From Membranipora membranacea (lineage: Eukaryota; Bryozoa; Gymnolaemata; Cheilostomatida; Membraniporidae), in NCBI GenBank assembly GCA_914767715.1, contig OU612065.1, positions 12,648,001-12,712,000 on the forward strand: a DNA stretch of 64,000 bases, read 5' to 3'. A program made the position numbers and the translations under genes. The notes below the pieces were generated by a model that saw nothing but the letters and a program-made list of their open reading frames with translations, had not been told where the DNA came from and did not search any database. This document shows positions 1 to 12,302 of this stretch, piece after piece (position 1 is the stretch's first letter; each line of letters begins with the position of its first letter).

Positions 1-1237
1 TGTTTCAAAGCATACCTCATTTTTATTGAAGACATCGGAGACAGTCTTGCGACTGAGTTGAAATAACAGAATGATAGTATTATATATAAATAAAACATTG
101 CTAATAAGAATATGGCTAATCATACATACATTGTAATTGATTCATGCCAAGCCTCCCCACGGGTTTCTTGTTAACAATGTCTGTGCGGTTTTCTCGGAAA
201 TGCCTCTGCTCTTGGATGAATATGGACAAGATATTTTGGAATTCCCTGGCTGGACATTTCTGTATGGAATTTTACATTGGTATTATTGGCTGCAATCTGT
301 GCAACGAACTTGCCTCGTTCAAAAGATAACGCACGGTGCTGATGCGTGATAATTCTGAAACGTGATTTCACCACACATCTCTGGACAAGAATGACATAGC
401 ATAAATATATAGATAAACAAACGAGTAATTGTGATAATTAACTATAATCGAAATATGAAATTTAATTTTACTGTGAAAAAGGAAGACATTGGAACGGGAT
501 AAGTCAGTATCCCAGACAAGGCATGCATGAACCACCTAAAGGGCTTATACTTTAGTTGATACTGATAATATAACCACACACCACTTGGGCAATAGTTAAT
601 TTATTTGATAATTGTTTTGTTTGAAAAACAATGATTTGGAAGACTTTCGATGGAAATTGTTACTATTCCCTCCCATATCGTTTTTTTTTCAAAATTACGA
701 TTTGCTTTTTACACTGATTCATTATTCTCTGGAATAGAAATCTTATTACGACAGGTCAAAGTCTCAATGATTGGGACTAATCTCCGGGGGGCCGTCGGAC
801 AGGGGGCAAAGTCTGGGGGCTCAGACTAGGACTAATCTAAAGTATCTAGATCATTGTAAATTGGGCAATTATTGGCTGTCTCTAGTGGAACTCTGTGACC
901 ATCACACTATTACACCATAAAGAGCTGTCTCCACATTTCTGATAAGCAGTCCCTAGTTATTGAGAAAAAAATTGCCCAGCTTAAAAAGTTGCATACAGAA
1001 ACAAAACTTTCAAAGTTAATGATTTTAGCAATTTTAGAATGCTGCCAGGACTAGTAATATTTGCAAAAATTTGATCTGTCAAAAGAAAGATGAATGTGCT
1101 GTTCCGGATAATAAAGAGTTCAGTGGCTTTTTATAAAATATTAGATGCTTATGTTATATTCTACATGATCAAACATTGGTCTTTAGTTTTGATCCAACTA
1201 GATTTCATTAGCCATCATTTGTTTTTTTCTCTTACAG
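1..1237 (+). other. Presumed intron of the PFK gene, no exon found
   Basis: No exon joins in phase to the PFK exon at 1238. The only short open frames look like chance. A GC-richer segment at 785-830 has a relative at 12257-12302 and is probably a mobile-element remnant. Confidence 0.5.
785..830. repeat. Dispersed repeat fragment, relative of 12257-12302
   Basis: This is a GC-rich segment (GGGCCGTCGGACAGGGGG, then CAAAGTCTGGGGGCTCAGAC) that shares most of its length with 12257-12302, with a few substitutions and one small gap. It lies in the presumed PFK intron. No ends or target duplications could be placed. Confidence 0.5.
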
Positions 1238-3341
1238 AAATGAGAAAGCTAATTCCAATTACACAACAGACTTCATTTATAGACTGTTTTCTGAAGAAGG
1301 CAAAGGCTATTTTACAACACGCATGAACATTTTAGGGCATATGCAGCAGGTAAATAGGTATATCTGTCCAAAAATCATTTTTGATTCGCAAAAGTATAAT
1401 CATTCTCCAAGCCAAAGGGCTTGACTGACCCACAGCCCCACATGATCACTGAGCTGATAATGTCAACAAGTATGTACTGTTCTCGGGATGGTACAGGTAT
1501 TAGATTTCTGTTTGCCTGACAATTATGTCATGATCAGCAGATCCAATGATTCACTCTGATGTCTAATCTCTAATATTGCTGATATTTCTTTATAAAACAT
1601 GAGTTACATCGGCACTACGATTCTATGTGGGAGTAGAATTTACACCCTTGGTTTTCCTATATTGCAGTCCCTAAATTATACTGCTTTTGAAGGGTGATTC
1701 ACCTCTCATAACTGATACACTTCACTTATCAGGTCACTCAGGTTCATGCGTACTCACTAAAATCCATGACCATATCGCAACATTTTTTCCTTGAACCATT
1801 TCTTTCCATGATAATATGAAATTTAGAATGGTAAAAAAAATAATTTCAAACTATGTTTCAGATGCAAGTGCTCATGTTGGATCAACCATTATAATCAACC
1901 ATAGAACACCCAATAATAAGTATGATAAATGGTAGTTTGAATGATGAGCTGAAATCGATATATGATTGCTATCCTTATCACATGTTTCGTGATGCTATCA
2001 ATGTGATATAGACCCTTATTCGCCGTAGCCATGTCATCAGTGCCACATTATGCAGATTATGCAGATTATCATCACATATTGTTTTGCAGGGAGGAAGCGC
2101 TAGCCCATATGACAGAAATATGGGTACTAAGTTTGGTGCTAAAGCTGCACATTTTTTGATGAAGCAGTGCATCGAATCTCAACAAGCGAATGGTGAGTCA
2201 GATTATGCACATAGTGGTAAACTGCAGATAGTGGGTAGAGATGTACCTGCGCTGCATTACACTGAAATATCAAAGACATCACAGACCATTGATCTATGGT
2301 ATCTAGGAACATCGTTTAATTGATGAGAAGACAACTTCAGTATATAACGCAACTTCTTCATTGTACCACCAGAGAGGGTGCCACCCTCCCTGATTATACT
2401 TGAATTTAATACATTTCTTTACACATATAGTGGCCGTTTGCACGAATCTTTGCACTGATTTTTCAAGTTTTCCCACTTATTAACCACACATCACATGTAC
2501 TCCAATGTAACTAAACTAATGCTTATCGCGTCACATGAGATAAAGCAGTAAAACTTTCTGAATGTTTGAAAAGGCTACATTCATGCTGATGCCAAATTTG
2601 AGTGACTAGATCATTGTACAATGATAACATTGTCATTGGTGATGGATTGATTATGTTTCTCATGGAGGCGAGGTATTCGATAGTATAAGTAGCTTATAAA
2701 GTAAGCTAAAATCACTTATACTAACATATGTCTAGTACGTACGTATTGTAATAGCAGTGTCATATGGCCACTGGTGTTTTGTTTTTGGGCACAAAAAATA
2801 CAAAACATCATTTGGTCGACATGGCTAGGCTAGTAATGCTTTGATATGGATGAAGGAACTTACACACTAAGTGCCTCCCATAGGATGTTTCAGCATCGAT
2901 CTATCTGTAAATCTGATCTGATTGGTTATTAAAGGTTCCTCGGTGACCAACTCAGATGACTCAGCCTGCTTGTTAGGCGTGATGAAAAGAGAGACACTGT
3001 TCACTCCAGTCATGAAGCTGGTAGAAGAAACTGACTTTCAGTAAGTCAAGAATTGATAATTAAAATTGTTGGACTTCTAAAGAAAACTTTTTCGCTCAGT
3101 TTTTAGAATTGGTATACGTCGATGTCTTTAATTGCTCATGCACATGCTAAATATGGGATATACACAGAGATCTCATTTTCTTTTCCTCCCAATGATGAAG
3201 AGCTCTTTTTATAGGAGGAGGATCCCATTGAACCAGTGGTGGCTGAAGTTACGCTCCTTGTTGAGAATTATGGCCAGTCATGATGCAGTGTATACAGCTG
3301 AGGCAGAGTATGACCCTTCAAGTCTTCCCTTGTCAATCTGA
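1238..3341 (+). CDS. PFK: ATP-dependent 6-phosphofructokinase, C-terminal exons (partial)
   Basis: These are the last four coding exons of an animal-type phosphofructokinase, the glycolytic enzyme that phosphorylates fructose 6-phosphate. The exons are 1238-1349, 2090-2192, 2935-3040 and 3215-3341, with consistent GT-AG borders and phases. The translation contains [36 protein letters not shown] and [16 protein letters not shown]. These match the C-terminal, regulatory half of eukaryotic PFK, including the conserved GHMQQGG..SP.DRN segment. The stop is TGA at 3339-3341, and AATAAA at 3765-3770 is a possible poly(A) signal. The first exon starts in phase after an AG dinucleotide. I found no usable upstream exon in 1-1237, so the N-terminal half must lie left of the window. 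The gene is convergent with the DUF5662-like gene. The family call is firm; the paralogue type cannot be assigned. Confidence 0.93.
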
Positions 3342-3891
3342 TATAGGTAACTGAGGATTGAAATCTGCCAGTAATAATAAGAGGTATGTAAATGGGAGGT
3401 CAACAACATACATTGAAATGTTGATAGTGCGCAAGAGTGTCTTTGTCTTTTTTACCAGATGAACATTGCCTATGTTTACAAAAAAGAATCTCTTATATAT
3501 CTTTACTGATTATGACAATTTTTTATTTTGTCCAGTTGTTTTTGTTTCTTTCTCTTTTGAGTTTTATTGTGATCTTTGCGAAAATATATACTGTTGTGCA
3601 GGCTTGTGATGTGCTATTTATTGTTCAAACAAATATTTATGTTTCATTGAGATGGTAGGTTCACATATAGCAGTTTTGATTTTTTTTAAACATGATTTGT
3701 TATAAAAAGGCTTACTTGCACTGAATTATATAAATTGATAGCTACCAGTAGATAAAATTGTAAGAATAAACTTAGTTAAAATATGCGTGCTGGCTCTAAA
3801 CAAATTTGGAAGACTGGTAAGCAGAAAGAAAGAGTATGGCACTTAAAAATAATGAAAAAAAGTTTTAAAACGTAGAGAAAGGTCTTATGCT

Positions 3892-4809
3892 TTAGCTTTC
3901 GTTTCTTGTGTCCTTTTTGAACGCTTCACTCTGACCATAGACTGGTATTTCACTCCAGTTAATGGCTAAAAGTCTTTGAAGCTCTTTATTGACTCTCTCC
4001 CGATCTCCGTCGCTGTATCGTGTCAGGTAGATTGGGTTCATATCAAACATTTCTTTGGTGAGATGAGCAGGAAGTGTCTCCATCTTATCCTGGTACTGAT
4101 ATCGAGCTGCTATCATATCCACCAAGCTCTCCTTTAAAAATTCCTCTGGCATTGGCTTCCCTTCCCAGAACTGGAAAATATAAATGTTGAAATTAGTGGG
4201 CGTGCAACATAGTTATTTGATATTTTATAAATAATGCAAAAATGGAAACATTGCAAAATATTTGGTTTATTGGAAAGCAAGATTGAGACAGCTCGAATTT
4301 GATATGGAGTCCATCAGTTTAGCCGTTTCTTACCTGTGGATGGTGAGGGTTGTTTTTATAGTGGTGCTCGAGCGCACTTTTCCAGCCTGGGTTCTCACTG
4401 TCTGGTGCTTTATGTATAAACTTGAGTGTGTAAGGCACTAACTCCTCAGAACTGAACTTTGAGAGATCATGAGCAATGAAGTCATATTCCGGGTAGACCG
4501 TCTTTCCAAAGCAGTACACAAAGTTCCTGAAAAAAAGTTGTGGTTTTATGAGAGTACTGTAACTGGGTTAAAGTAATTTCAAACATATCAGATATATATT
4601 CTATTGATAAAATTTGGAACCAGCGAAAGTTTTTTTGTATCAAGTTGATCAATATCTTCTGTATTATAATTTATGGATACATACCTGTGGATCTCAATTA
4701 TTCTGATATTTTCTTTTACGTCATCGTTTGTAACATTTCCTGGATGGTTAACTCTGTCTGTCTCAGATGTAAATACTACTGGCGTGCAATTACAGCAATA
4801 CTCAGTCAT
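3892..4809 (-). CDS. DUF5662-like HD-type protein, about 198 aa, three exons
   Basis: The exons, in coding order, are 4685-4809, 4334-4526 and 3892-4170. ATG is at 4807-4809 and TAA at 3892-3894. The joined protein reads ...RIIEIHR/NFVYCFGK... and ...NNPHHPQ/FWEGKPMPEEF.... It carries AHDLSKFSSEE, an H-x-N-N-P-H-H-P segment and a later DMIAARYQY. I recall this pattern from DUF5662, a family of unknown function known mostly from bacteria, phages and scattered eukaryotes. The His, HD, HH and Asp series resembles a metal-binding HD fold, which is inference. All three exons have good acceptor and donor sites. There is no signal peptide or membrane segment, so a soluble protein is expected. The function is unknown. 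An upstream non-coding exon cannot be excluded. Confidence 0.78.
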
Positions 4810-6420
4810 TTTTATTTTTACAGATTCCAGTACTCTCTCGATATGATGTCGTATGTTGACTTGTTTGTATCGCTGTGTGTAGCTATCTCATCATGACCTG
4901 TGCTTTATATACAACCTGAGATCAAGGATTTCTGCATATCAGTTGCGAAATCGTAGGAATTACAAGAGACATTCATCGACTCAGAAAACCTACTGCCCAG
5001 GATGGATTTCCCAAACTGTCATGTCCAAACTGCTTGAAAAGAAATTCTTTACTACTGTAAAACCTGACCAATATACCATGCTTGCCAGTGTTGCCACTCT
5101 TGAATTCTTTACAAAGAGCGCAACGTATGTAGCTTATATTGGGCAATGTACAGTGACAAAACAGTGTCCTGATGATAAGCCAGCCTAATTTTAGAACCTA
5201 GTCATGATATAGCCTAAGAACCAGAGTACTTACTATGCAGTAGGAGTGTATAAATTGCATGACTTGAGACTTATCACCCCAGACGGAATGAAAATTTTGT
5301 GAATCGCTATGTGATAGACAGACCTGTGACATCTAACGCTAGCCTGACTTGGCATGGTTGGCTTACCTGGTGCATTACAACAAGTTTTCTGAGTGGGAAC
5401 TGGTGGAAACTGAGTTCCCACCAAAAATATAGAAGGGGAACCTTTAGAACGCAGCTCCCACTGGATTCTGCGCAAAAACAGTGTCAAGTTGTGGCTTATG
5501 ATCAGATATCAATCATACTATTACCAATGACTGCAACGTGCAGTCATGCAGTATTTATAAGAGTGCAGTATTTATAATCTTTGCTATTACAGATCCATAT
5601 TTCTGCATGATTTGATCTAGAAATAGCAAAAAATTCTCAAAACAACTTTTAACCCAGAGAGCTAGAGCACCCACAAAGAAAAAAGTCCACTTATACCACT
5701 GGTTACAACAAATATTTGTTTCCTTTAAATTTTGTTATGAAAAAGATCAGTACAAAATGCTATCAGTATTAATTCAGAATTTGTTGATTTGCATTCTCAT
5801 AGCTCATGGCAGAGGACAAATGGTTATATTAATAAAGGAACAATAAATAAAGGAGGAATTCTGACTTGCTGATAGGAATTCATACATAGAGGCAACAAAA
5901 GACTGAAAAGGACGGGGTGTTTTCCGATCCAATCTGTCATGGACGAGTATAGAAAGGTCACAAATTTCTTTTTTCCGAAAAAACTCATAGCTCAACAAAT
6001 ATACCTGTGAAACAAATGCCATAAGTTTTTGTCTAATCCAAACCAAACCCGAAACCACTATCTGCAAATCTGGATGTCAGTCGAAATCACAGGATTTCTT
6101 ATAATATATGACAATGTTGCCAATGTGATGCATTGGCCATATTCGTGCAAGCCCTACTCTTACTGCATGGGGCTATGAAGACGAATGACGCAGAAGCTGA
6201 TTCCATCAATGTCGCTAACTCCTAATAACACTGACAGCTTTTGGACTGTCGGACATTCATATATGACTGCATAGATTGCAAAATAATATTATAAGTATGT
6301 ATAGTACATTTATCATTAATTTGAAGATTACGCTTCCTGATGAACAAGCAGTAATGAAAACATGACATTCCCATTCAACATTAGAGATCTCAGTCTATTG
6401 ATAACAAGTATAACATGTAT
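4810..6420. other. Intergenic; short palindromes only
   Basis: I see no supported gene between the DUF5662-like gene and the BAG-domain gene. Small structures include a 9 bp inverted repeat (GTGGGAACT, 5393-5401 with 5413-5421), a palindrome ATGACTGCA at 5527-5535 pairing with 5539-5547, and a direct repeat TGCAGTATTTATAA at about 5547 and 5564. The open frames at 4943-5188 and 5299-5577 have no recognisable domain and look like chance. Confidence 0.5.
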
Positions 6421-6521
6421 CTGATTGGCTCTTTGTTATCACTTGGCCAATCAGCATAAAGTGATTAGGTTCACATGAGTAAATCTTTGGTCACAGAGCT
6501 CTCGTTCATTCTAGGAGATTC
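6421..6521 (+). promoter_or_regulatory. Candidate promoter of the BAG-domain gene: paired CCAAT boxes and heat-shock-like element
   Basis: CTGATTGGC (6421-6429) and GCCAATCAG (6446-6454) form a perfect 9 bp inverted repeat, which gives two CCAAT cores in opposite orientation. Downstream, at 6509-6521, TTCtaGGAgaTTC matches a three-unit heat-shock element with one mismatch in the middle unit. Both lie 60-160 bp upstream of the chosen ATG at 6582. Human BAG3 is induced by HSF1, so the arrangement is biologically sensible. The assignment is by pattern only. Confidence 0.4.
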
Positions 6522-6581
6522 CCCTCGACGCTAGAGTTTTCTAATGTTTTGAAACATAGTATAAAGGCTGGCAACTCCAAC

Positions 6582-8184
6582 ATGACAAGTCATTTTGAAG
6601 ACCAAATTTCTGCAGAGGATCCACTACCAGAGCATTGGGAGATGAGAGTCGATCAGAGGACTGGATTACCATATTTTCTTAACCACTGGGACCACTTTAC
6701 CACATGGGATGACCCAAGAGTTGTGGGACAACCCCGAGGAATGATGAACAATTTGGGGTTGCTGAGACGATCTATGTCGCCACAACCCGATACTTCCAGA
6801 ATGAGGATGACATCAGAGGAACCGCAGACCATGCCTTTTGACAACTTTTTGTCTGCACCTTCACAGCCATCCTACACTCAATCACTGCCACGACGACGTA
6901 ACCAGCAAAGATCATTTGCTCAGAACCCATTTCCTGCGGATGACTGGTTCAGAACGGGATTTGATGAGCCTGATTCTGATCTATTTGATGACCCTCAGTG
7001 GCCGATCAAAGCCCATACATTACAGAGACATTTCCCACGCAGTAGAGATGGGTCACCACTAGCTTCGTATCAACAAAAGACAGGTGGGTCTCCTAGACAT
7101 TCCCCTGCTCGTAATAGCCCGCAGCGCTTCCAGTCTAACCCCTTCACACATAGAGTTGGTGATATAAGGATGATACCCATCAGGGCGGAATCTCTTGAAA
7201 GAGATAATCCTGACAGAGAAGGTATAGCCACCGAACATTACATCACTCCAACCCAATACAAACAAAAAGTGAACCCTGTATGGACTCAAGAGGAGATAAC
7301 TTCAGACACAGATGAGCCAAGAATAGCCATAGTGATCAGAGCCGACGGTAATGATCATATGTCTAAAGGGAGTGACAGTCCAAAACCAAAACAGGTAAGA
7401 AATATGAAAAAAATTTCAATGCGGTTACTGTGTTTCATCATGCATTACTTTAAAAAGCCTATAATGAATGTTATCGAAAGTATGTTGACAACCTTTCCAG
7501 ACATTCTCTTCGTAATCTCAATTGTCATTATGTTTTTTGTTGCAGTCACGGACAGAACCTACAACTCATGATCAACAAGATAGGAGGAAGATGTCTGTTG
7601 ATGATTCAGATGCCGATGCTGTGATGAGGAGAATGAATTCAGTATATGATAACCATGACCCTGCTGTCGGCAGCGATGAAGACGATGTCTCTGATGGCAC
7701 AAACGCTAATCCAGAAACTCAGCAGTTTAGCCGGAATGACGATGACCATTCGCCAGTAGACAAAACAAGTAGCTGTGAACGTACCCATGAACGCTCTTTA
7801 TCCCCCAAGCCTAATAAAGGAGAAATGGAACAAAATATACCCAATACAACTTTGCCAGAGAGTGAAAGACAGGTTGAACCCGAACAGGATCCCGAAAGTA
7901 ACACCGCAGATGAAGAGAACAACAACCAGCTACTAATCGCCTCAATACAAGCCATCAAGAAAATAAATACTGAGGTCGAGGGCTACAAACAGGAACTGGA
8001 TGAGTATTGTGGTGCTAAGAATGGTAAGGAATACCGTTATTTGGACGAAATGTTGACCCGGTGTCAGCTGTCCTTAGACAATGTTCTAACTCACGGTGAT
8101 ATAGAGATAAGAAAGCTTAGGAAGCTAACTGTGAATTATATCGAGTCATTACTCCAAACCCTGGAAGCGAAATCTGTGAAATAA
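6582..8184 (+). CDS. BAG3: BAG3-like co-chaperone (WW + BAG domains), two exons, about 483 aa
   Basis: The exons are 6582-7394 and 7546-8184, with the donor at GTAAGA and the acceptor at TTGCAG. The start is ATG 6582; an in-frame TTG further upstream is not a likely start. Residues about 14-46 form a WW domain (PLPEHWEMRVDQRTGLPYF ... TTWDDPR), close to that of BAG3. The middle is Ser/Pro/Arg-rich and disordered. It contains one IPV-like motif, RMIPIRAES at about residue 208, resembling the small-heat-shock-protein docking motif of BAG3, which has two in vertebrates. The last 80 or so residues form a helical BAG domain (ASIQAIKKINTEVEGY to the C-terminus), expected to bind the Hsp70 ATPase domain as a nucleotide exchange factor. 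Among BAG proteins WW plus BAG is diagnostic of BAG3. Human BAG3 is 575 aa; this one is shorter. A role in chaperone-assisted autophagy is inferred from the family. Confidence 0.9.
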
Positions 8185-11100
8185 TAGTGTGTATCGTATT
8201 AAAAGGCTTTATGTTGAACCTGATTTATATTATTTTACATTCTGCTGCTGTTGCTCTTACTCATTGTCATCTCTCATGGTCAAATCAGCTACTGCCATTT
8301 TATTCTTATGATTGTATTGTCATTTCAGGTGCATATTTCATATACTTCTTTAAATGATCTAACGCTTAAACCTGCCATGATCATTTTTTGGCAGGAAACA
8401 GATGCCAGTTTTATTGTGAGTCAGTTATATGCAAAATCATACTGGAATTAATCACTGGGTCACATAGCAAGGTGATTTTTCTGTTGTTAGGTAACATTTA
8501 TTTTTGTATAAAGATGATGTCAAGGAAATTCCTTAGCTCTTAGCAACGCAGTTTTCTAACGTTGGTAACTGATCACTCTCTATAAAATTTCAATAACTAG
8601 TGAGATTTACTAACGTTGGGATCTAAGCATAACACATTGCTAATTACTTCGCCAATTCACCTTTCATATCAATTGGTTATTATTATACTCAGTTGGCATT
8701 TAGAATACCCTAGCTGTCTAGCCCTGGTTACTTATGATGGCAGGTTACTCCATACTGCTTATGCTAGAACTCTTATATTATAAGTATGCTTGCAAACATG
8801 TGCCATAAAAATACATCATACAGCCAGGATATATTGCATACCTTTGCTGCCTAAGCAGTAATTAATTAATAACTGGTTTAATGCTGAAGATATTATGATT
8901 ATGCAGTAATGAGCCAGTGTACGGTGTTTGTTAGTCATTTATTGTTGTATTATGAAACCCTCTAACCTCCTATGCCAGCATATGGGAACGAACCGAACCG
9001 TAGTCTAAATTTCCCATCACAGGAAAAATCAAAAACCTCAGAATTTTGCAAGTTCACCATACAAAAATAAATAAATTGTTATGGCACTGTTGATGTAACA
9101 TTGCAGTCAATGACTTATCATACTACATGTTCCATCTCTACTTGTACCCCAAAAAACTCTCTCTTGGCGTTCTTGTGTGCACACTGCTGTCACTGGCTGA
9201 AATGTTTTCAAACAAGATTTGAATTTTATTTCATGACAATTGATAAACTCAATCTCAGACAATCTCATAGTAGAAAAGAATACAGGCCAAGTTATTGATA
9301 CTTTGTATTGCTCATTCGCAGCCATCACAATTGACCAAACTCAAATACCTTTTCAAAATAATGTGGATACTAAACAAGGGATGGGGTTTGATCAGTTGCT
9401 GCTTGCTGCTAGCAAGTAGTCAGATACACCATGTCCATCTGTATCATAATCATTAGGTATGCAATAATATCTTTGCTTTTTTCATTGTTTTTACCAACTC
9501 CTAATAAAATGTTTCACAATTTGATGTTCATAGCCATATTTTTGTTTCCCGAAGAAAGACATATTGCAGCCAAAATATTTCTCAACTGAAAATATGCAAT
9601 TTTCAAGATAGTAATATAATATTGAAAGCGGGAAGGGTGGGAGGGAACATCCCACCCCTACTGTTGAAAGCTTGTGTAGAAATTTGCAGAATTATTGTGA
9701 GTAATCTTCCCATTTTATTTAAGAGGACAACCCTATCATTAATTCAGCGTTCAAAATATGATAAGCATGTCATGATCCATTTCTGATTAATCCAGAAAGA
9801 AAATTGATATACTATATATGTTTACATAAATACCTGACACAAGTCCTCAGCTTTGATATAATATTTATTTATTAATAAATTTTTTGTTGTGTGCGGTATA
9901 ATATAATATGTAACACAACTTTTGGCATTGATTCGTAATAAACTGTTAGAAACATTTAGCTTCAAATAAGGATAATAATGTAAGATAGAGGGATTTTAAT
10001 ATCTGACAACATCAGCAAAAAATGTCGCTATACTAGCAGTTTTTCATAAATCTAGTAACAATCTGTAAAAGCAAATGTGAAGTAAAACCAAAAAGAGTTT
10101 CGCAAAGGAAATCAACATGGGTTGCCCTATGTGTGATCATCATACTAAGAGGAAGTTGCTAGATCTATTTATACGAAAAAAATCATGGATGCAAATACGA
10201 ACCAATCAGCTGAAGTCATAGGCTTATTTTTAAGTCAATGACTGAAGTGTGTAAAAGGTTAAGTATGTGTGACCAATGACCATGGCTACTTGCTGCAAGC
10301 CAACTGCTTACAATGGAGTGTTGAGAAGATGTGACCTCTATGACTGCAAGAGCTCAATTCTTTTGCCTGCTGTTTCAATGTTTTAATGATCAATGCTTCT
10401 TCATCATAAGATCTCTCTCTTGCTACAAAATAGGATACTGCTGAGATGTCGCAGGTCAATAATTGACGGGTGAAAGTATGGTCAGAAATTGGCTAGAATA
10501 ATAAAGTTGGGCAGGTTTTTTTTCACCAAGTTTACATACTATTGTTATGAACAAATAGGATAAACGTATAATGACATCGTTGTAGGTCAAGTCTGTTGTT
10601 GAACCAAGTCGATGCTTGCTAGGCCAATCACAACCCTATTAAAGTCTTTCACTGATTATTAGGGTTAAAGGGGTTTTTGGGGGAAACACTGACGCAAGCG
10701 CAATTTTAAATTCTGCAAAGCTTGTTAAATTGGAAATCGTTGACGAGTGTCTGTACGGAAATCAATGATATATGTGTTAGTGTTTGTATGTTATATGTTT
10801 TAATTGAACTGAATGCAATTCTATGTTTTAAGCATAGGACATTGGTTGTATACAATATCCAATAAATGCTTTGATTCATGTCATTGTTTCTCTAAGCAAA
10901 GGCAAATATGACTTTTTTGTTTGCAATGCTGCCTGCTGCATCAAATGAATGCTAATCACGATGCTGCTTAGCGGTGGATAATACATAACAATGCATAACG
11001 CATAGTTGTAATAAGAGCACTGTTTATGCTACTTATATGTAGGTGCAGTGAAAATGATCATGCATCATTTCGCCACAGGTCTGCCTTATTGAATCATCAC

Positions 11101-11491
11101 ACAATATAAGTTGTTAACTAGAAGCTGGGAAATAGTAAGCTAGATACTCTCAAGAGCAGGTGATCATTCGAAGAACAACTCCGCTTGAACAGTCGCCCGC
11201 TACATCCTGTGTACCAGGCACCAGCGTTAGAATCTGCATGTTTGAGTAAAAAAATTACCGTAAATCACAAAAATGGAGAATTAATCAACCGGCGTTGTTA
11301 CAGATTTTGAGGTGAGATTTACGCTGTATGCTGTAAAACAGTAGTCTTTACATGAATATAAGTTGCTCAACCCTGTTATATATTTTTGCTAACAAAGGCC
11401 TGAGAACACCACACAACACTCACTCAATGTTTTGTGCATATTATTTCCTCTGAACGGATTGAGGTTTCATTTCTCGTTGTTTTTAATTGCA
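8185..11491. other. Intergenic, about 3.3 kb, no supported gene
   Basis: I see only short chance open frames. A GGGTGGGA...TCCCACCC palindrome lies near 9635-9657. At its right end, a likely leader exon of the next gene ends at a GTGAGA donor at 11312, so part of this stretch is probably 5' UTR and intron. Confidence 0.45.
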
Positions 11492-11530
11492 GATAGACAC
11501 AATCCAACTTCATATTCTATCAACATTAAT

Positions 11531-12073
11531 ATGCAGAGTGCAATGTCTCATTTTGCTCCAACACCTTCAGCGCGGTCACCTACAAGGTCTATATTTACTA
11601 TATCATCCCGAGAGGCACATCAGCATGTCTCCAACTGGAACAAGGAGTGTAAACAAGCTGTCAACAACAATAACGAGGGAGAGCAAGACCTTGCATGCTA
11701 TCTAATGCATGTCACAGTCAAGCCGGTGTATTCGGACGGACAAATTCCACAGTCCTGCTACAAAAAAATCCCGAGACTTGTAAACGGTATTCCACTGGGT
11801 GCTGGTAAGCTCACCAAATCGCAGTCACAAAACATTCAGTGGAGATTTGTGGAAGGAACTACTAGCTACCTGTCTGTTCCTATTCCACGAGATGATGCTG
11901 AGGAGAGTAGGAAAAGGTTACGAGATAACCTCATACAATATGGCCGCCAGGTGTTTGGTGACCTTACAGTTAAGCTGAATATTGTGCTCACTGAATGTGT
12001 TAAATATGATGAGGAGATATTTATAAATGATATTGCCTATTCTTCAGACGAAGGACTACACTTTACTGACTAG
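11531..12073 (+). CDS. Unrecognised protein, 180 aa, single coding exon
   Basis: The open frame runs from ATG 11531 (second ATG 11543) to TAG 12071-12073. A good acceptor (TTTTTAATTGCAG, ending at 11491) lies just upstream, and an upstream leader exon ending at a GTGAGA donor (11312) would supply the 5' UTR. The product starts with a Ser/Thr/Pro-rich segment (FAPTPSARSPTRSIF). A well-mixed, globular-looking region follows, with ACYLMHVTVKPVYSDGQ, QWRFVEGTTSYLSVPIPRDD and LTVKLNIVLTECVKYDEE. It ends acidic (AYSSDEGLHFTD). The alternation of beta-like strands and the mixed composition suggest a real protein, not a chance frame. There is no signal peptide, membrane segment or zinc finger. I do not recognise the family. 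The upstream in-frame extension to 11432 crosses the acceptor and is therefore excluded. Confidence 0.62.
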   Translation: MQSAMSHFAPTPSARSPTRSIFTISSREAHQHVSNWNKECKQAVNNNNEGEQDLACYLMHVTVKPVYSDGQIPQSCYKKIPRLVNGIPLGAGKLTKSQSQNIQWRFVEGTTSYLSVPIPRDDAEESRKRLRDNLIQYGRQVFGDLTVKLNIVLTECVKYDEEIFINDIAYSSDEGLHFTD

Positions 12074-12256
12074 CTGTTTTTTGCTCAATCGATTTTACAA
12101 TACCTCTATGTAAAAAACAATATTTTTTTTGTGATTGTCCCTTCATATTTATTTGCATTTTGCAGCAACATAAACCTTTTGGTGAGATTATTTTTCATCC
12201 TCAATGTGATAACAAAGAGTCGGGTATCTTACTTCATGTACTTGTGTCTTCCTGAG

Positions 12257-12302
12257 CCAGTGGCCGTTAGGTGGGGTCAAAAGTCTAGGGGGTTCAGACA
12301 AG
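12257..12302. repeat. Dispersed repeat fragment, relative of 785-830
   Basis: The segment around TGGCCGTTAGGTGGGG, followed by TCAAAAGTCTAGGGGGTTC, aligns with 785-830 (GGGCCGTCGGACAGGGG and GCAAAGTCTGGGGGCTC). Both copies end in CAGAC. Both are GC-rich islands in AT-rich surroundings, so they are probably ends of one mobile-element family. The full element borders are not visible. Confidence 0.5.

Noticed and set aside
1-66. Possible PFK exon at the window edge (AYLIFIEDIGD)
   Set aside because: It slightly resembles the AYIFEE segment of PFK but lacks a donor and the rest of that exon, and runs into a stop.
137-374. Overlapping short frames on both strands near the left edge
   Set aside because: There is no recognisable domain, splice context or family similarity.
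7059-7289. Antisense frames within the BAG3-like gene
   Set aside because: They are shadows of the real coding exon.
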